Shown here in pieces: positions 9,406 through 17,617 of a stretch of DNA of 64,000 bases (position 1 is the stretch's first letter; each line of letters begins with the position of its first letter). Made by a program: the position numbers and the translations under genes. Location: positions 28,990 through 92,989 of IMG/VR virus record IMGVR_UViG_3300017917_004266; one strand, given 5' to 3'. This DNA comes from a virus. The notes beneath the pieces were generated by a model. That model searched no databases, was not told the DNA's origin, and was given only the letters and a program-made list of their open reading frames with translations.

Positions 9406-10914
9406 ATGAAAATAAATACAATTCCATTTCCACGAGAAGAGATGTTCGGCGGTAATAATTTCGGTCAAGGAATTGCTATCAACAGTGGAGATTTGTGTTT
9501 AGTTGGAGCTCCTGGATATTATGATGGTGGTGGAGTTTTTATTTATCGTAAATACGATTCAGAATGGGGATGGAATAAAATTCAAGATATATATTCTGAT
9601 AACCCAAATTATGGTGATTTTTTTGGATATTCTGTTTCTATAAATGATAAAGGAGATGTCATAGCAATTGGTGCCCCAAATGCATCTTTAGGAGATGGCG
9701 AAGTTCATATCTATACTGGAAATAAATCTAAATGGAATAATGTTTGTAAAATAAGCGGTAATCTTTCTGGCAATGAGCATTTTGGTTTTGATTTAAAATT
9801 AAATTTAAGTGGAAATAGATTAATAGTTGGTACAATATCATCATCAAATACTGGCAAAGCTTATTTATATTCTGGTAGCGGAAATAATTGGAATTTAATA
9901 ACTGGTTTTTACGAAGTAGATGGTTATAATAATTCTGCAACCGCATATGGCAATAAAGTCTCAATTAGTAATAATGCAGTTGTTATTGGTTCAAAACTTA
10001 ACTCTAATAAAGGCGCTGTATTTATTTATACAGGAAATAATAATATTTGGAAAAAACATCAAATAATTTCTGGTTTAAATTCTGATTCTTTTTTTGGTGA
10101 TAATTTATATATTAATAATACTGGAAGTTGTATATTAATTAGTGCTCCAAATGATATATCTAATTCTGGCGTAGTATATTTGTATGAAAAAATAGGAAAT
10201 TATTGGCAGAATACATATTCTATAACAGGCGAATGGAAAGATACTGGTGAATTACCTCATCTTGGCCGATCTTTATATATAAATGAAAGCGGTAATTTTA
10301 TATTTACTTCCGATGATACAAATTATGGTACAATTTATAATTATAAAAAAGACACAAATTGGTATAAAAATTTAGTTATTAAAAATCAAAAAACATTTAA
10401 TGGAGATAAATTTGGGGGAAATTTTACTGTTACTAAAGATTCTAGCAAACTTTTGATAGGTGTTCCTAATTTTATATATACTCAAGGTCAAGCTTATATA
10501 TATTCCGAGCCTTGGAGCAATTTTAAAGAATATTATGGAGTAAATCAAATTGAAACAGAATCTAATTGTATTTGTAATCAATTATTAAATTGTGGCAATT
10601 GTTGTGGTGTTACTCCTTCATTTACTATAAATACAGGATATTTTAATAATTTAAATCAATTTGCAATAAATATAAATATTTTAATAAAAAATAATAATTG
10701 TAATTCAATTCTAGACACATATAATTTATATTCTAATGGTAATAAAATATATACAGATATATATCAAACTGGACCTTTTCAACAATATAATAAAATATTA
10801 GATTTAAAAAATATTAGTTTTCTCAACAATAATTTAATAAATTTAGAATTAAAAGTTTATAATTTAGGTAATATTTATCTATACGAAACTGGTATTAATA
10901 TTAACAATTATTAA
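9406..10914 (+). CDS. Seven-bladed FG-GAP (integrin-type) propeller protein
   Basis: A 502-residue protein starting 2 bases after the previous stop. Seven FG-GAP blades are visible, beginning FGQGIAIN, FGYSVSIN, FGFDLKLN, YGNKVSIS, FGDNLYIN, LGRSLYIN and FGGNFTVT, most ending in a G.VYIY-type strand. The calcium loops are mostly degenerate (NDKGD, NLSGN), unlike the neighbour upstream. After the propeller comes a cysteine cluster (CICNQLLNCGNCC, near residue 388) and a small beta domain. It looks like a paralogue of the N-terminal half of the preceding protein. Probably a virion attachment component; the propeller fold is well supported, the role is inferred. Confidence 0.65.
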   Translation: MKINTIPFPREEMFGGNNFGQGIAINSGDLCLVGAPGYYDGGGVFIYRKYDSEWGWNKIQDIYSDNPNYGDFFGYSVSINDKGDVIAIGAPNASLGDGEVHIYTGNKSKWNNVCKISGNLSGNEHFGFDLKLNLSGNRLIVGTISSSNTGKAYLYSGSGNNWNLITGFYEVDGYNNSATAYGNKVSISNNAVVIGSKLNSNKGAVFIYTGNNNIWKKHQIISGLNSDSFFGDNLYINNTGSCILISAPNDISNSGVVYLYEKIGNYWQNTYSITGEWKDTGELPHLGRSLYINESGNFIFTSDDTNYGTIYNYKKDTNWYKNLVIKNQKTFNGDKFGGNFTVTKDSSKLLIGVPNFIYTQGQAYIYSEPWSNFKEYYGVNQIETESNCICNQLLNCGNCCGVTPSFTINTGYFNNLNQFAININILIKNNNCNSILDTYNLYSNGNKIYTDIYQTGPFQQYNKILDLKNISFLNNNLINLELKVYNLGNIYLYETGININNY

Positions 10915-10954
10915 TAATTTAGACTTTTTTCATATATATGATATAATTTAATAT

Positions 10955-11389
10955 ATGGAAAATAATACAATCTTTCATCAATATTTTACACAAGTAGTAT
11001 TTTGGCTTATAACAAATGATATAATATTTACAAAAGCTTTCAAAGAGTTCGCTCCACAAGTAGCAGACAAAATAGAAACTTTTTCTAAAAACCCAAATTG
11101 TTCTTGTCGTGGAGCAATAGGAGATTATATTAATTCAAGTGAAAGTAATTATAGCAATACAAAAAGATTTGTATTAGATTTTCTTCAAAAAAATCCTCAA
11201 GTTAAAATAGATTTAGAAAAAATAGAAAAAGATAATAAAACTGTTGATGCAAGAGGCCAAGTTTTTAGAATAGCTAAAAATGACAAAGCATTTCAAGATT
11301 TTTATAGATATATGATTGAAAATAGATTTCAATATCGCCATTTTTCTATTGTACCAGATGGCGAAAGTTGGGTTATATTTTTCCTTTAA
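10955..11389 (+). CDS. Hypothetical protein
   Basis: A 144-residue protein I do not recognise. It looks soluble and mostly helical: an aromatic N-terminus (HQYFTQVVFWLIT), a short CSCRGAIGDYI segment, a lysine-rich middle and a C-terminus ending in WVIFFL. No Thr-Gly repeats and no poly-Ser, so it differs from its structural neighbours. It could be a chaperone or assembly factor for the adjacent fibre genes, but nothing in the sequence shows this. Confidence 0.55.
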   Translation: MENNTIFHQYFTQVVFWLITNDIIFTKAFKEFAPQVADKIETFSKNPNCSCRGAIGDYINSSESNYSNTKRFVLDFLQKNPQVKIDLEKIEKDNKTVDARGQVFRIAKNDKAFQDFYRYMIENRFQYRHFSIVPDGESWVIFFL

Positions 11390-11403
11390 AACTAATATTA
11401 ATT

Positions 11404-11411
11404 TAGTGTAA
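11404..11411 (+). promoter_or_regulatory. AGTGTAA late-type motif
   Basis: TAGTGTAA 47 bases before the ATG at 11459; the extra distance is taken up by a perfect hairpin at 11418-11438. Confidence 0.5.
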
Positions 11412-11417
11412 ATTATA

Positions 11418-11438
11418 CTGGAATTTATATAATTCCAG
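11418..11438 (+). promoter_or_regulatory. 5' leader hairpin
   Basis: CTGGAATT and AATTCCAG form a perfect 8-bp stem with a TATAT loop, lying between the AGTGTAA motif and the ribosome site AAAAAGGAAAAAGG of the gene at 11459. There is no following T-run, so it is not a standard terminator; a 5' stabilising hairpin is more likely. Confidence 0.45.
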
Positions 11439-11458
11439 AAAAAGGAAAAAGGTGAATT

Positions 11459-12670
11459 ATGTCTACAGGTTATTTTGAGTTTAATGAAACTTATTGTCAT
11501 GATTTACCAACCTTAATTACTGGAATAACATATCAAATACCAACTGGTAAAGATGACAAAATCCTGATTGATATTAATAGTATTATTAGTGGATTTTATC
11601 GTAAGCTAGATAGTACAAGAAATCCAAATATAATAAATATTTCAAATTTACCTAATAATACTTATTATAATGCTCAAACAAAATATTTCCAAGGATATTT
11701 ACAAGATGATGGAGTTTATAGCTTGCATGTACATTTACTTGAATCTGGCGTTCTTTGCGATAAAGTAATCAAATTAAATTGTTATAATCCTAATAAAAAA
11801 TACATATATAAAGTAAACTATCCTAGCAATATAGGATTTATTAAATATAACCCTTTAGAAAGACTTGGAATAATTAATTTTCATGACTCAGATGCTAGAA
11901 AATATTTTTCTAAAACAAAAATATCTAATGTGGAAATTCAAGATAAAATAAGTGATTTTATTGGAGGACTAAAGAGTTTAAATATTTGGGATAAACTTGA
12001 AAATATTTGGATATTTAGATCAGAATATAATCTTGCTAGTGGAGCCAGTGGTTTTATTGATTTAAAAAATCCTAATTTTAGTGGATATATTTCTTCACCA
12101 ACTTATCAAGTAAATCATACATCAAGTGGTTATAAATTTGTTAATAATAATTCAAAATTTAATCTTTCTAGTAATATTAAATTTACTGGAGCAAATATAA
12201 GTATGTTTAGCGTTCTTGAAAGCAATAAAACTGCCGTACCTCATTTACCATATAGTACTTTATTAGCCCCAGAAAGTTATCAACAGAGTGGATTTAGATT
12301 TGGAATATTTAATACTTTAAATTATAGGAAATGGTTTACTTTATGGAATAGTGAGAGCATTCCGTCTAATGGTTTTGAAGTTAAAACAAATGCAGCAGGT
12401 CAAAGTTCAGAATATTCTTTCTTATCTGCTGGTATACAGAATAGCGGTACAGGATTTATACAAATTAATAGTGAATCACCAGATACATCAGCTAAATCAT
12501 ACAAAGAATATGGCTATGGAATTAATACATTTCCATATGTCGCTGGTGGTACAAATGTAATACCAAATCGTATAGTATTTTTTGCTATTTCAAAACAAAA
12601 TATCCTTAATAATCATTCTGGATTGATGAATTTAGTAAAAAACACAATTTGTGCTGATCTTAATTTATAG
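11459..12670 (+). CDS. Structural protein, unknown beta-rich
   Basis: A 403-residue protein with ATG preceded by AAGGAAAAAGG. No named family recognised. The N-terminal 120 residues form an alternating beta pattern, followed by a region (residues about 180-400) with SGASGFIDL, SGYISSPTYQ and ISMFSVLES segments that suggest a lectin-like or concanavalin-like jelly roll (NIWIFRSEY, GANISMFSVLE), as found in receptor-binding fibres. This resemblance is by eye only. It has its own late-type motif, and its stop codon overlaps the motif of the next gene. Confidence 0.5.
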   Translation: MSTGYFEFNETYCHDLPTLITGITYQIPTGKDDKILIDINSIISGFYRKLDSTRNPNIINISNLPNNTYYNAQTKYFQGYLQDDGVYSLHVHLLESGVLCDKVIKLNCYNPNKKYIYKVNYPSNIGFIKYNPLERLGIINFHDSDARKYFSKTKISNVEIQDKISDFIGGLKSLNIWDKLENIWIFRSEYNLASGASGFIDLKNPNFSGYISSPTYQVNHTSSGYKFVNNNSKFNLSSNIKFTGANISMFSVLESNKTAVPHLPYSTLLAPESYQQSGFRFGIFNTLNYRKWFTLWNSESIPSNGFEVKTNAAGQSSEYSFLSAGIQNSGTGFIQINSESPDTSAKSYKEYGYGINTFPYVAGGTNVIPNRIVFFAISKQNILNNHSGLMNLVKNTICADLNL

Positions 12671-12675
12671 TGTAA
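12668..12675 (+). promoter_or_regulatory. AGTGTAA late-type motif
   Basis: TAGTGTAA beginning on the stop codon of the previous gene and lying 22 bases before the ATG at 12698, followed by ATAGGAATAAGG. Confidence 0.5.
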
Positions 12676-12697
12676 TTTATCAATAGGAATAAGGAAA

Positions 12698-14074
12698 ATG
12701 GCAGATAAAAGTTATAATGTAAGTGTTGGGTATAAAAATATATCTAATATATATAATGATCTTGGATCTAGTTTGACTGGATTAAAAACAGTTAATGGAA
12801 ATTCTACATTTTATTTATTTAAATCATCACCAATTAATAAAATTGGTTATGTATTTGATCCAAATCAATTTCCAGCTTTTAGTTATGAATCAATAACCAT
12901 ATTTTATCAAGGTACAACTGGAGGAAATTCTAGTGGAATTATGATGGATAATAATACATGGATAAAAGATGATTTCTCAACAAATGTAGATAATTATCCA
13001 ATACCAGAAAATTCTCTTATATATCCTCAAATAGGTAATCCATCTACAATTAAAGTTGGAGATGGAGTAATAATAAAAGATCATCATTGTTACTATTTAA
13101 ATGAAATAGAAGCATCTGGTCTTTATTTTGAAAAAGGAAAAACATATCAATTTGTTCAAACAGGAATTTCAAACAGCGGCAATCCATTAAATATCTATGT
13201 TGATGAATATGGTAACAAAAAATTAGAAAAATATGTATCAATTAGTGGTACAGCTGGAGTTGACAGATACGTTACTGTTTCTATACCAAAATCTTATAAA
13301 GAAACAAATACTCTTTATTATGGAAATGAAAGTGGAGATTTTTTTGGCGCGCCAATTAAATTAATATCAACAGATTATTATTTAAAACATAATATAAAAC
13401 TTTTATGTTTTGGAGCAGTACATGATGGCGTTAAATATTATCTCCCAGATAGTATCTTAGATCAGAAATTTTTATTTACACAATCTTCATTAAATTATAC
13501 ATTATTAAAATCAGGAATTTATCCTATAGTTTCTAATCATGAAAATAATCAATATTCTACTTCTACATTATATAGAAGAAAAGACACGCTAGATATAAAC
13601 TTAGTTAAGTCTACGGGATATAACGGTACTATAATGGATAGAGACTTTGTTATAAATTATTTTGGCAATAAATTAAAATATACAAGAAATCCAATTGAAG
13701 CTTATGATTGGCCAGATCTTGGATGGTTATATTTTTTATTGGAGTATTTTACATTTGGTTGTTCTGGTCAATTAGATGCTTTTGAAATTGATCCAAAAAA
13801 ATACTATCAATATGGATATCAACTTTCTGGATGTGAACAATGTATTGAAAAAATTGTTTTAACTACTGGAGAGGGTAATATTTATAGCGGTAAAATAGAT
13901 ATTTATTATAATCCATTAAAATTAATTAATAATAGTTTTAGTAATCAATTTTTAAATGTAACAAGCGGTGATATAAGAACAGAAGATTTTATCTCCTTTG
14001 ATAATGTTCCAAATGTAAAATATACAAAAACTTTTTATCAAGATACTACTTATAGCATTCCAAGGAAAATATAA
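12698..14074 (+). CDS. Structural protein, unknown
   Basis: A 458-residue protein in the tail/fibre operon with a good ribosome site (ATAAGGAAAATG). It is rich in Tyr, Asn and Gly with scattered Thr-Gly and Ser-Gly pairs. A short stretch near residues 385-397 (YQLSGCEQCIEKIVLTTG) carries a CxxC pair. No catalytic motif or known repeat is visible. It ends 3 bases before the RCC1-repeat gene, so the two are probably translated together. Virion component by context; function unknown. Confidence 0.5.
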   Translation: MADKSYNVSVGYKNISNIYNDLGSSLTGLKTVNGNSTFYLFKSSPINKIGYVFDPNQFPAFSYESITIFYQGTTGGNSSGIMMDNNTWIKDDFSTNVDNYPIPENSLIYPQIGNPSTIKVGDGVIIKDHHCYYLNEIEASGLYFEKGKTYQFVQTGISNSGNPLNIYVDEYGNKKLEKYVSISGTAGVDRYVTVSIPKSYKETNTLYYGNESGDFFGAPIKLISTDYYLKHNIKLLCFGAVHDGVKYYLPDSILDQKFLFTQSSLNYTLLKSGIYPIVSNHENNQYSTSTLYRRKDTLDINLVKSTGYNGTIMDRDFVINYFGNKLKYTRNPIEAYDWPDLGWLYFLLEYFTFGCSGQLDAFEIDPKKYYQYGYQLSGCEQCIEKIVLTTGEGNIYSGKIDIYYNPLKLINNSFSNQFLNVTSGDIRTEDFISFDNVPNVKYTKTFYQDTTYSIPRKI

Positions 14075-14077
14075 TTT

Positions 14078-17000
14078 ATGTCTTCTTCTTTTATTAATTT
14101 GAAAGTAACTGGATGGGGATGGGAAGGATACAATATAGCAACAGGAGGGAATTTATTAACTGGAGTAATTGATATTAGCGCAGGTTATTACCATAATTTA
14201 GCTATTTTAAGTGGTGGAATAGTAACTGGTTGGGGACAAAGTCAAGGAGGAGAACTTGACTGTGTAGGTTTAACTGGAGTTAGTGGAATTAGCGCTGGTC
14301 TAGGATATAGTTTAATACTTTTTAATAATAAAACAATAACTGGATGTGGTAGAAATTCTTATGGAATAGCCACTGGAGGATCTGAATTAACTGGAGTTAA
14401 AAAAGTAATTGCAGGAAAATATAATAGTTTAGCACTTTTAGAAAATGGAATAGCAACAGGATGGGGATCTTTAACATGGGGAATTACAACTGGAGGAAAT
14501 GACTTAACTGGAATTAAAGATTTATACTTAAGCAAACCAGCGCCAAATACTGGACAACATTGGGTTATAGCATTATTAAATGATAATACAATAACTGGTT
14601 GGGGATTCAATGATGGCCATCAAAATATATATGGTGGAAATAACCTAACAGGAATAACTAACATAGCAATAGGATATGCTCATACAATTGCTCTTTTAGA
14701 AAATGGTACAATAACTGGTTGGGGATATGATTCTGGTGGAGGAGAGTCTATTGGCAATAGATCTAATATTAAGCAAATAGAAGCTGGATATCAAAGTAAT
14801 TTAGCTCTTTTAAATGATGGAACAGTTACTGGATGGGGAAATTCTGGATCAAATTATATAGATTGGAATGTAACTTCAGAATTAATTAATGTTCAAAAAA
14901 TTAGTTATGGTTACATACATGGTTTAGCATTATTACCACTATCTTCATCTTCATCTTCATCTTCATCTTCATCTTCATTTAATTTAAATAATATTTTTGA
15001 ATCTAATACTGGATTATTTTTATTTGATAATATTCAAATCCAAAATAAAAAGATAAGACCATCTTTTGATACTGGAGTTTATAATTATAAAACTGGACAA
15101 ATTAATATAAATAAATATATACAAAAATATATTAATCTTCCAGTATCTGGACTAAATTATAATAAACTTGCTGGATATAGGGTTTTAAATGATATATCTT
15201 TTATACCATTAAAAAATTATGTTGGTCATATTTATACTGGTTTATATTCTGGAAAAGAACCAGCAGAATATGAGACTGGTTTATATGGAATTCCAAAAGT
15301 AACAACAAATATAATATATGACAAAATAAATAGAATTGATTACCAAGCGTCAAAATATAAATATAATGTAAATGATAAATATAATCAACAGTTTTTACCA
15401 AAAACAGGCGAACCACATATTTTACTATTAGACTTAAATCTTTATGGATTTGAAGAAGATAAAATAGAAGATTGTGATATTGAAATGAACGCCGTAATTT
15501 TAAAAACAGGTTTCTTCAAAGATATACCTAAAAATCCTAGTATTTTAAACTTAAATATTATAGATAATATAAAACCAGTAGGTATTGTAGATCATATATA
15601 TCAATATATGGCTCAAAAAAGAGTATTACAAAATTTTGAAACAAATAATTTTATTAATTACGATAGTTCTTATTATAGTAATCAATCTTTAGAATTAAAC
15701 AATGAATATAAATATATAAAGAATGAAATTACAATAAACCCACCAATACTTTCTACTCAAAAAAATATTGGATTACCATGTTTATTTCAATATAAACCCA
15801 TAAATAATAATATAAAATATAATATTGGAAAATATAAATTTTTAGTTTATGATAAATCAAATAATTATCTACAAAGTGGCAATTATATAACTGGAACACA
15901 AACTGGATTTCTATACTTTTTAAGTCCAGGAACTTATATTACAATTATTTCTGGTAATGAAAGTGATTTTGTTTATTCAAATAATTCTCTAAATGAAAAG
16001 AATGAAAATATTAATTTACTTTCCATGGATGTAAATTTTGTAACTGGAGAAAAATTAAAAGAAATCTATATTGAAAATCAAGATAAAATTTGGGCAAGTT
16101 ACTTTCTTGGGTCAACAGAACTTATATCTGGTTCTGGATTTAATAGTTTAAATAGCGATTCTCCTGTAGCTTTTGCAATTGATTTTGAAAGAAATTTAAG
16201 CGGACAAGTAAATAGTCCATTTTTATTCTATAGAGAAATAACTGGTAATTATACAAATCTTTGCGCACCAAAAATTATCGTAATAACACCAAAAGCTCAA
16301 GCTTGTACTACTGCATTTTGTACAATTTGCCAAGATGCTGCTCAAAAATATAAAAAAGGAGAAACTTATATTGATGTTCCAAAAAAATATTTACCTTTAA
16401 CTATTTATGGTCAATATTTAAATTTTTATGAATCTCTAAGTGATTCTATCTATAGAGTTGCAATAGATGAAAATTTAACAAATTTATGTTGTTATTGTAA
16501 AGAAGTTGGATGTAGAGATTTATCTACTAAAATTAATATAAATTTAAATCTTCCTAAAGATGCAGTAAGTGGTGACGCAATATATTCTGGAGTATTTTTC
16601 TTAGATGATTCAAATCCATTGACTGTCCAAACAAAATATAATTACTATTATTATTCTGGACAAATTGCATTTAATAGTTTTTATGAAGGAGATAAAATAA
16701 TATTTAAACAATATCCTTTTGATTTTGATAGGGTATATAATACGTTATACGGAGAAAGACCTTATATTCCAGAATATAAAACAGAATTCATATATTCTAA
16801 TACAAGTGTAGGAAATAATTATTTTAGTGGTAAAACAGATTTAATTAATAAAATAAATCTAAAATTCGCATCATCAGGTTTATATTCTTGGAAACCATTA
16901 AAATATAATAAAACTCCACAATTTGAATATGGACCATTATTAACTGGAATAGACGCTGGAATTGATATAAGTGGAAATGATATTATTAATATAATTTCAT

Positions 17001-17572
17001 TAAGAAGTGGTAAATTTGGGAGTCATGATATAAAATTAGATTTACAACCAAGATTACAAATTTATAATTATCTTGTACCTAAAATAATAACATTACAAGT
17101 TTCTGACGATAATATAAATTGGACAGGAATAGTAACATCTCAAAATAGACAACCAGTTAATACATATCTTAAAAATCCAAATGCTATAGTTGGAGATATT
17201 TTATATGATCAAATAGAAAATACAAAATATACCGTCACAAAGAACATACCAATTTCATCTGAAATAGAAAATAAACAAGAAGAAGAAAAAGAAGAATCTT
17301 TAGAAGATTTATTAAATAGATTAAAAAGTGGAAATTTACAAATGTCTGGTCAAATTATTTGTTTGAAAGATCCAAATGGAAGTGGACAGGTTTGTGGAAC
17401 TGGTTTTATTGATTATCAATTACTTAATTTTTCTTGTAGACTTAGTGGTAGCGGAGAACAACCAGAAGAAACTGGCAAACCAAAACTTGAAACAGAGAAA
17501 AAAGAATTGGGATCATCATTAACAGAAGATATAGATAGATTTAGAATAGGATTTTATGATTATTTATCATAA
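14078..17572 (+). CDS. RCC1 seven-bladed propeller virion protein
   Basis: A 1164-residue protein. Residues 1-287 contain seven RCC1 units, each opening with GWG or GCG and closing with a hydrophobic AxLxNGxxT segment; seven is the number in eukaryotic RCC1 and bacterial BLIP-II propellers. A 14-serine linker (residues 288-301) joins it to a long beta-rich body with Thr-Gly pairs and two cysteine clusters (ACTTAFCTICQDAA near residue 744, LCCYCKEVGC near residue 805). The C-terminal 100 residues include an acidic lysine-rich segment. Likely a receptor-binding or tail-surface protein. The propeller is very well supported; the binding partner is unknown. Confidence 0.7.
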   Translation: MSSSFINLKVTGWGWEGYNIATGGNLLTGVIDISAGYYHNLAILSGGIVTGWGQSQGGELDCVGLTGVSGISAGLGYSLILFNNKTITGCGRNSYGIATGGSELTGVKKVIAGKYNSLALLENGIATGWGSLTWGITTGGNDLTGIKDLYLSKPAPNTGQHWVIALLNDNTITGWGFNDGHQNIYGGNNLTGITNIAIGYAHTIALLENGTITGWGYDSGGGESIGNRSNIKQIEAGYQSNLALLNDGTVTGWGNSGSNYIDWNVTSELINVQKISYGYIHGLALLPLSSSSSSSSSSSSFNLNNIFESNTGLFLFDNIQIQNKKIRPSFDTGVYNYKTGQININKYIQKYINLPVSGLNYNKLAGYRVLNDISFIPLKNYVGHIYTGLYSGKEPAEYETGLYGIPKVTTNIIYDKINRIDYQASKYKYNVNDKYNQQFLPKTGEPHILLLDLNLYGFEEDKIEDCDIEMNAVILKTGFFKDIPKNPSILNLNIIDNIKPVGIVDHIYQYMAQKRVLQNFETNNFINYDSSYYSNQSLELNNEYKYIKNEITINPPILSTQKNIGLPCLFQYKPINNNIKYNIGKYKFLVYDKSNNYLQSGNYITGTQTGFLYFLSPGTYITIISGNESDFVYSNNSLNEKNENINLLSMDVNFVTGEKLKEIYIENQDKIWASYFLGSTELISGSGFNSLNSDSPVAFAIDFERNLSGQVNSPFLFYREITGNYTNLCAPKIIVITPKAQACTTAFCTICQDAAQKYKKGETYIDVPKKYLPLTIYGQYLNFYESLSDSIYRVAIDENLTNLCCYCKEVGCRDLSTKININLNLPKDAVSGDAIYSGVFFLDDSNPLTVQTKYNYYYYSGQIAFNSFYEGDKIIFKQYPFDFDRVYNTLYGERPYIPEYKTEFIYSNTSVGNNYFSGKTDLINKINLKFASSGLYSWKPLKYNKTPQFEYGPLLTGIDAGIDISGNDIINIISLRSGKFGSHDIKLDLQPRLQIYNYLVPKIITLQVSDDNINWTGIVTSQNRQPVNTYLKNPNAIVGDILYDQIENTKYTVTKNIPISSEIENKQEEEKEESLEDLLNRLKSGNLQMSGQIICLKDPNGSGQVCGTGFIDYQLLNFSCRLSGSGEQPEETGKPKLETEKKELGSSLTEDIDRFRIGFYDYLS
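14941..14976 (+). repeat. Hexanucleotide microsatellite (ATCTTC)x6
   Basis: Six perfect tandem copies of ATCTTC encode most of the poly-serine linker after the RCC1 propeller. Unlike other poly-Ser tracts here, which mix AGT/TCT/TCA/TCG codons, this one is a pure DNA repeat and so prone to slippage in in-frame 6-base steps. Confidence 0.85.
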
Positions 17573-17617
17573 TATAAAATATTTAAATTCTATATATAAA
17601 TATATATAATATATAAT

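Noticed and set aside
14941-14976. CRISPR-like short repeats
   Set aside because: Six-base perfect tandem without spacers, inside a coding frame for serine.
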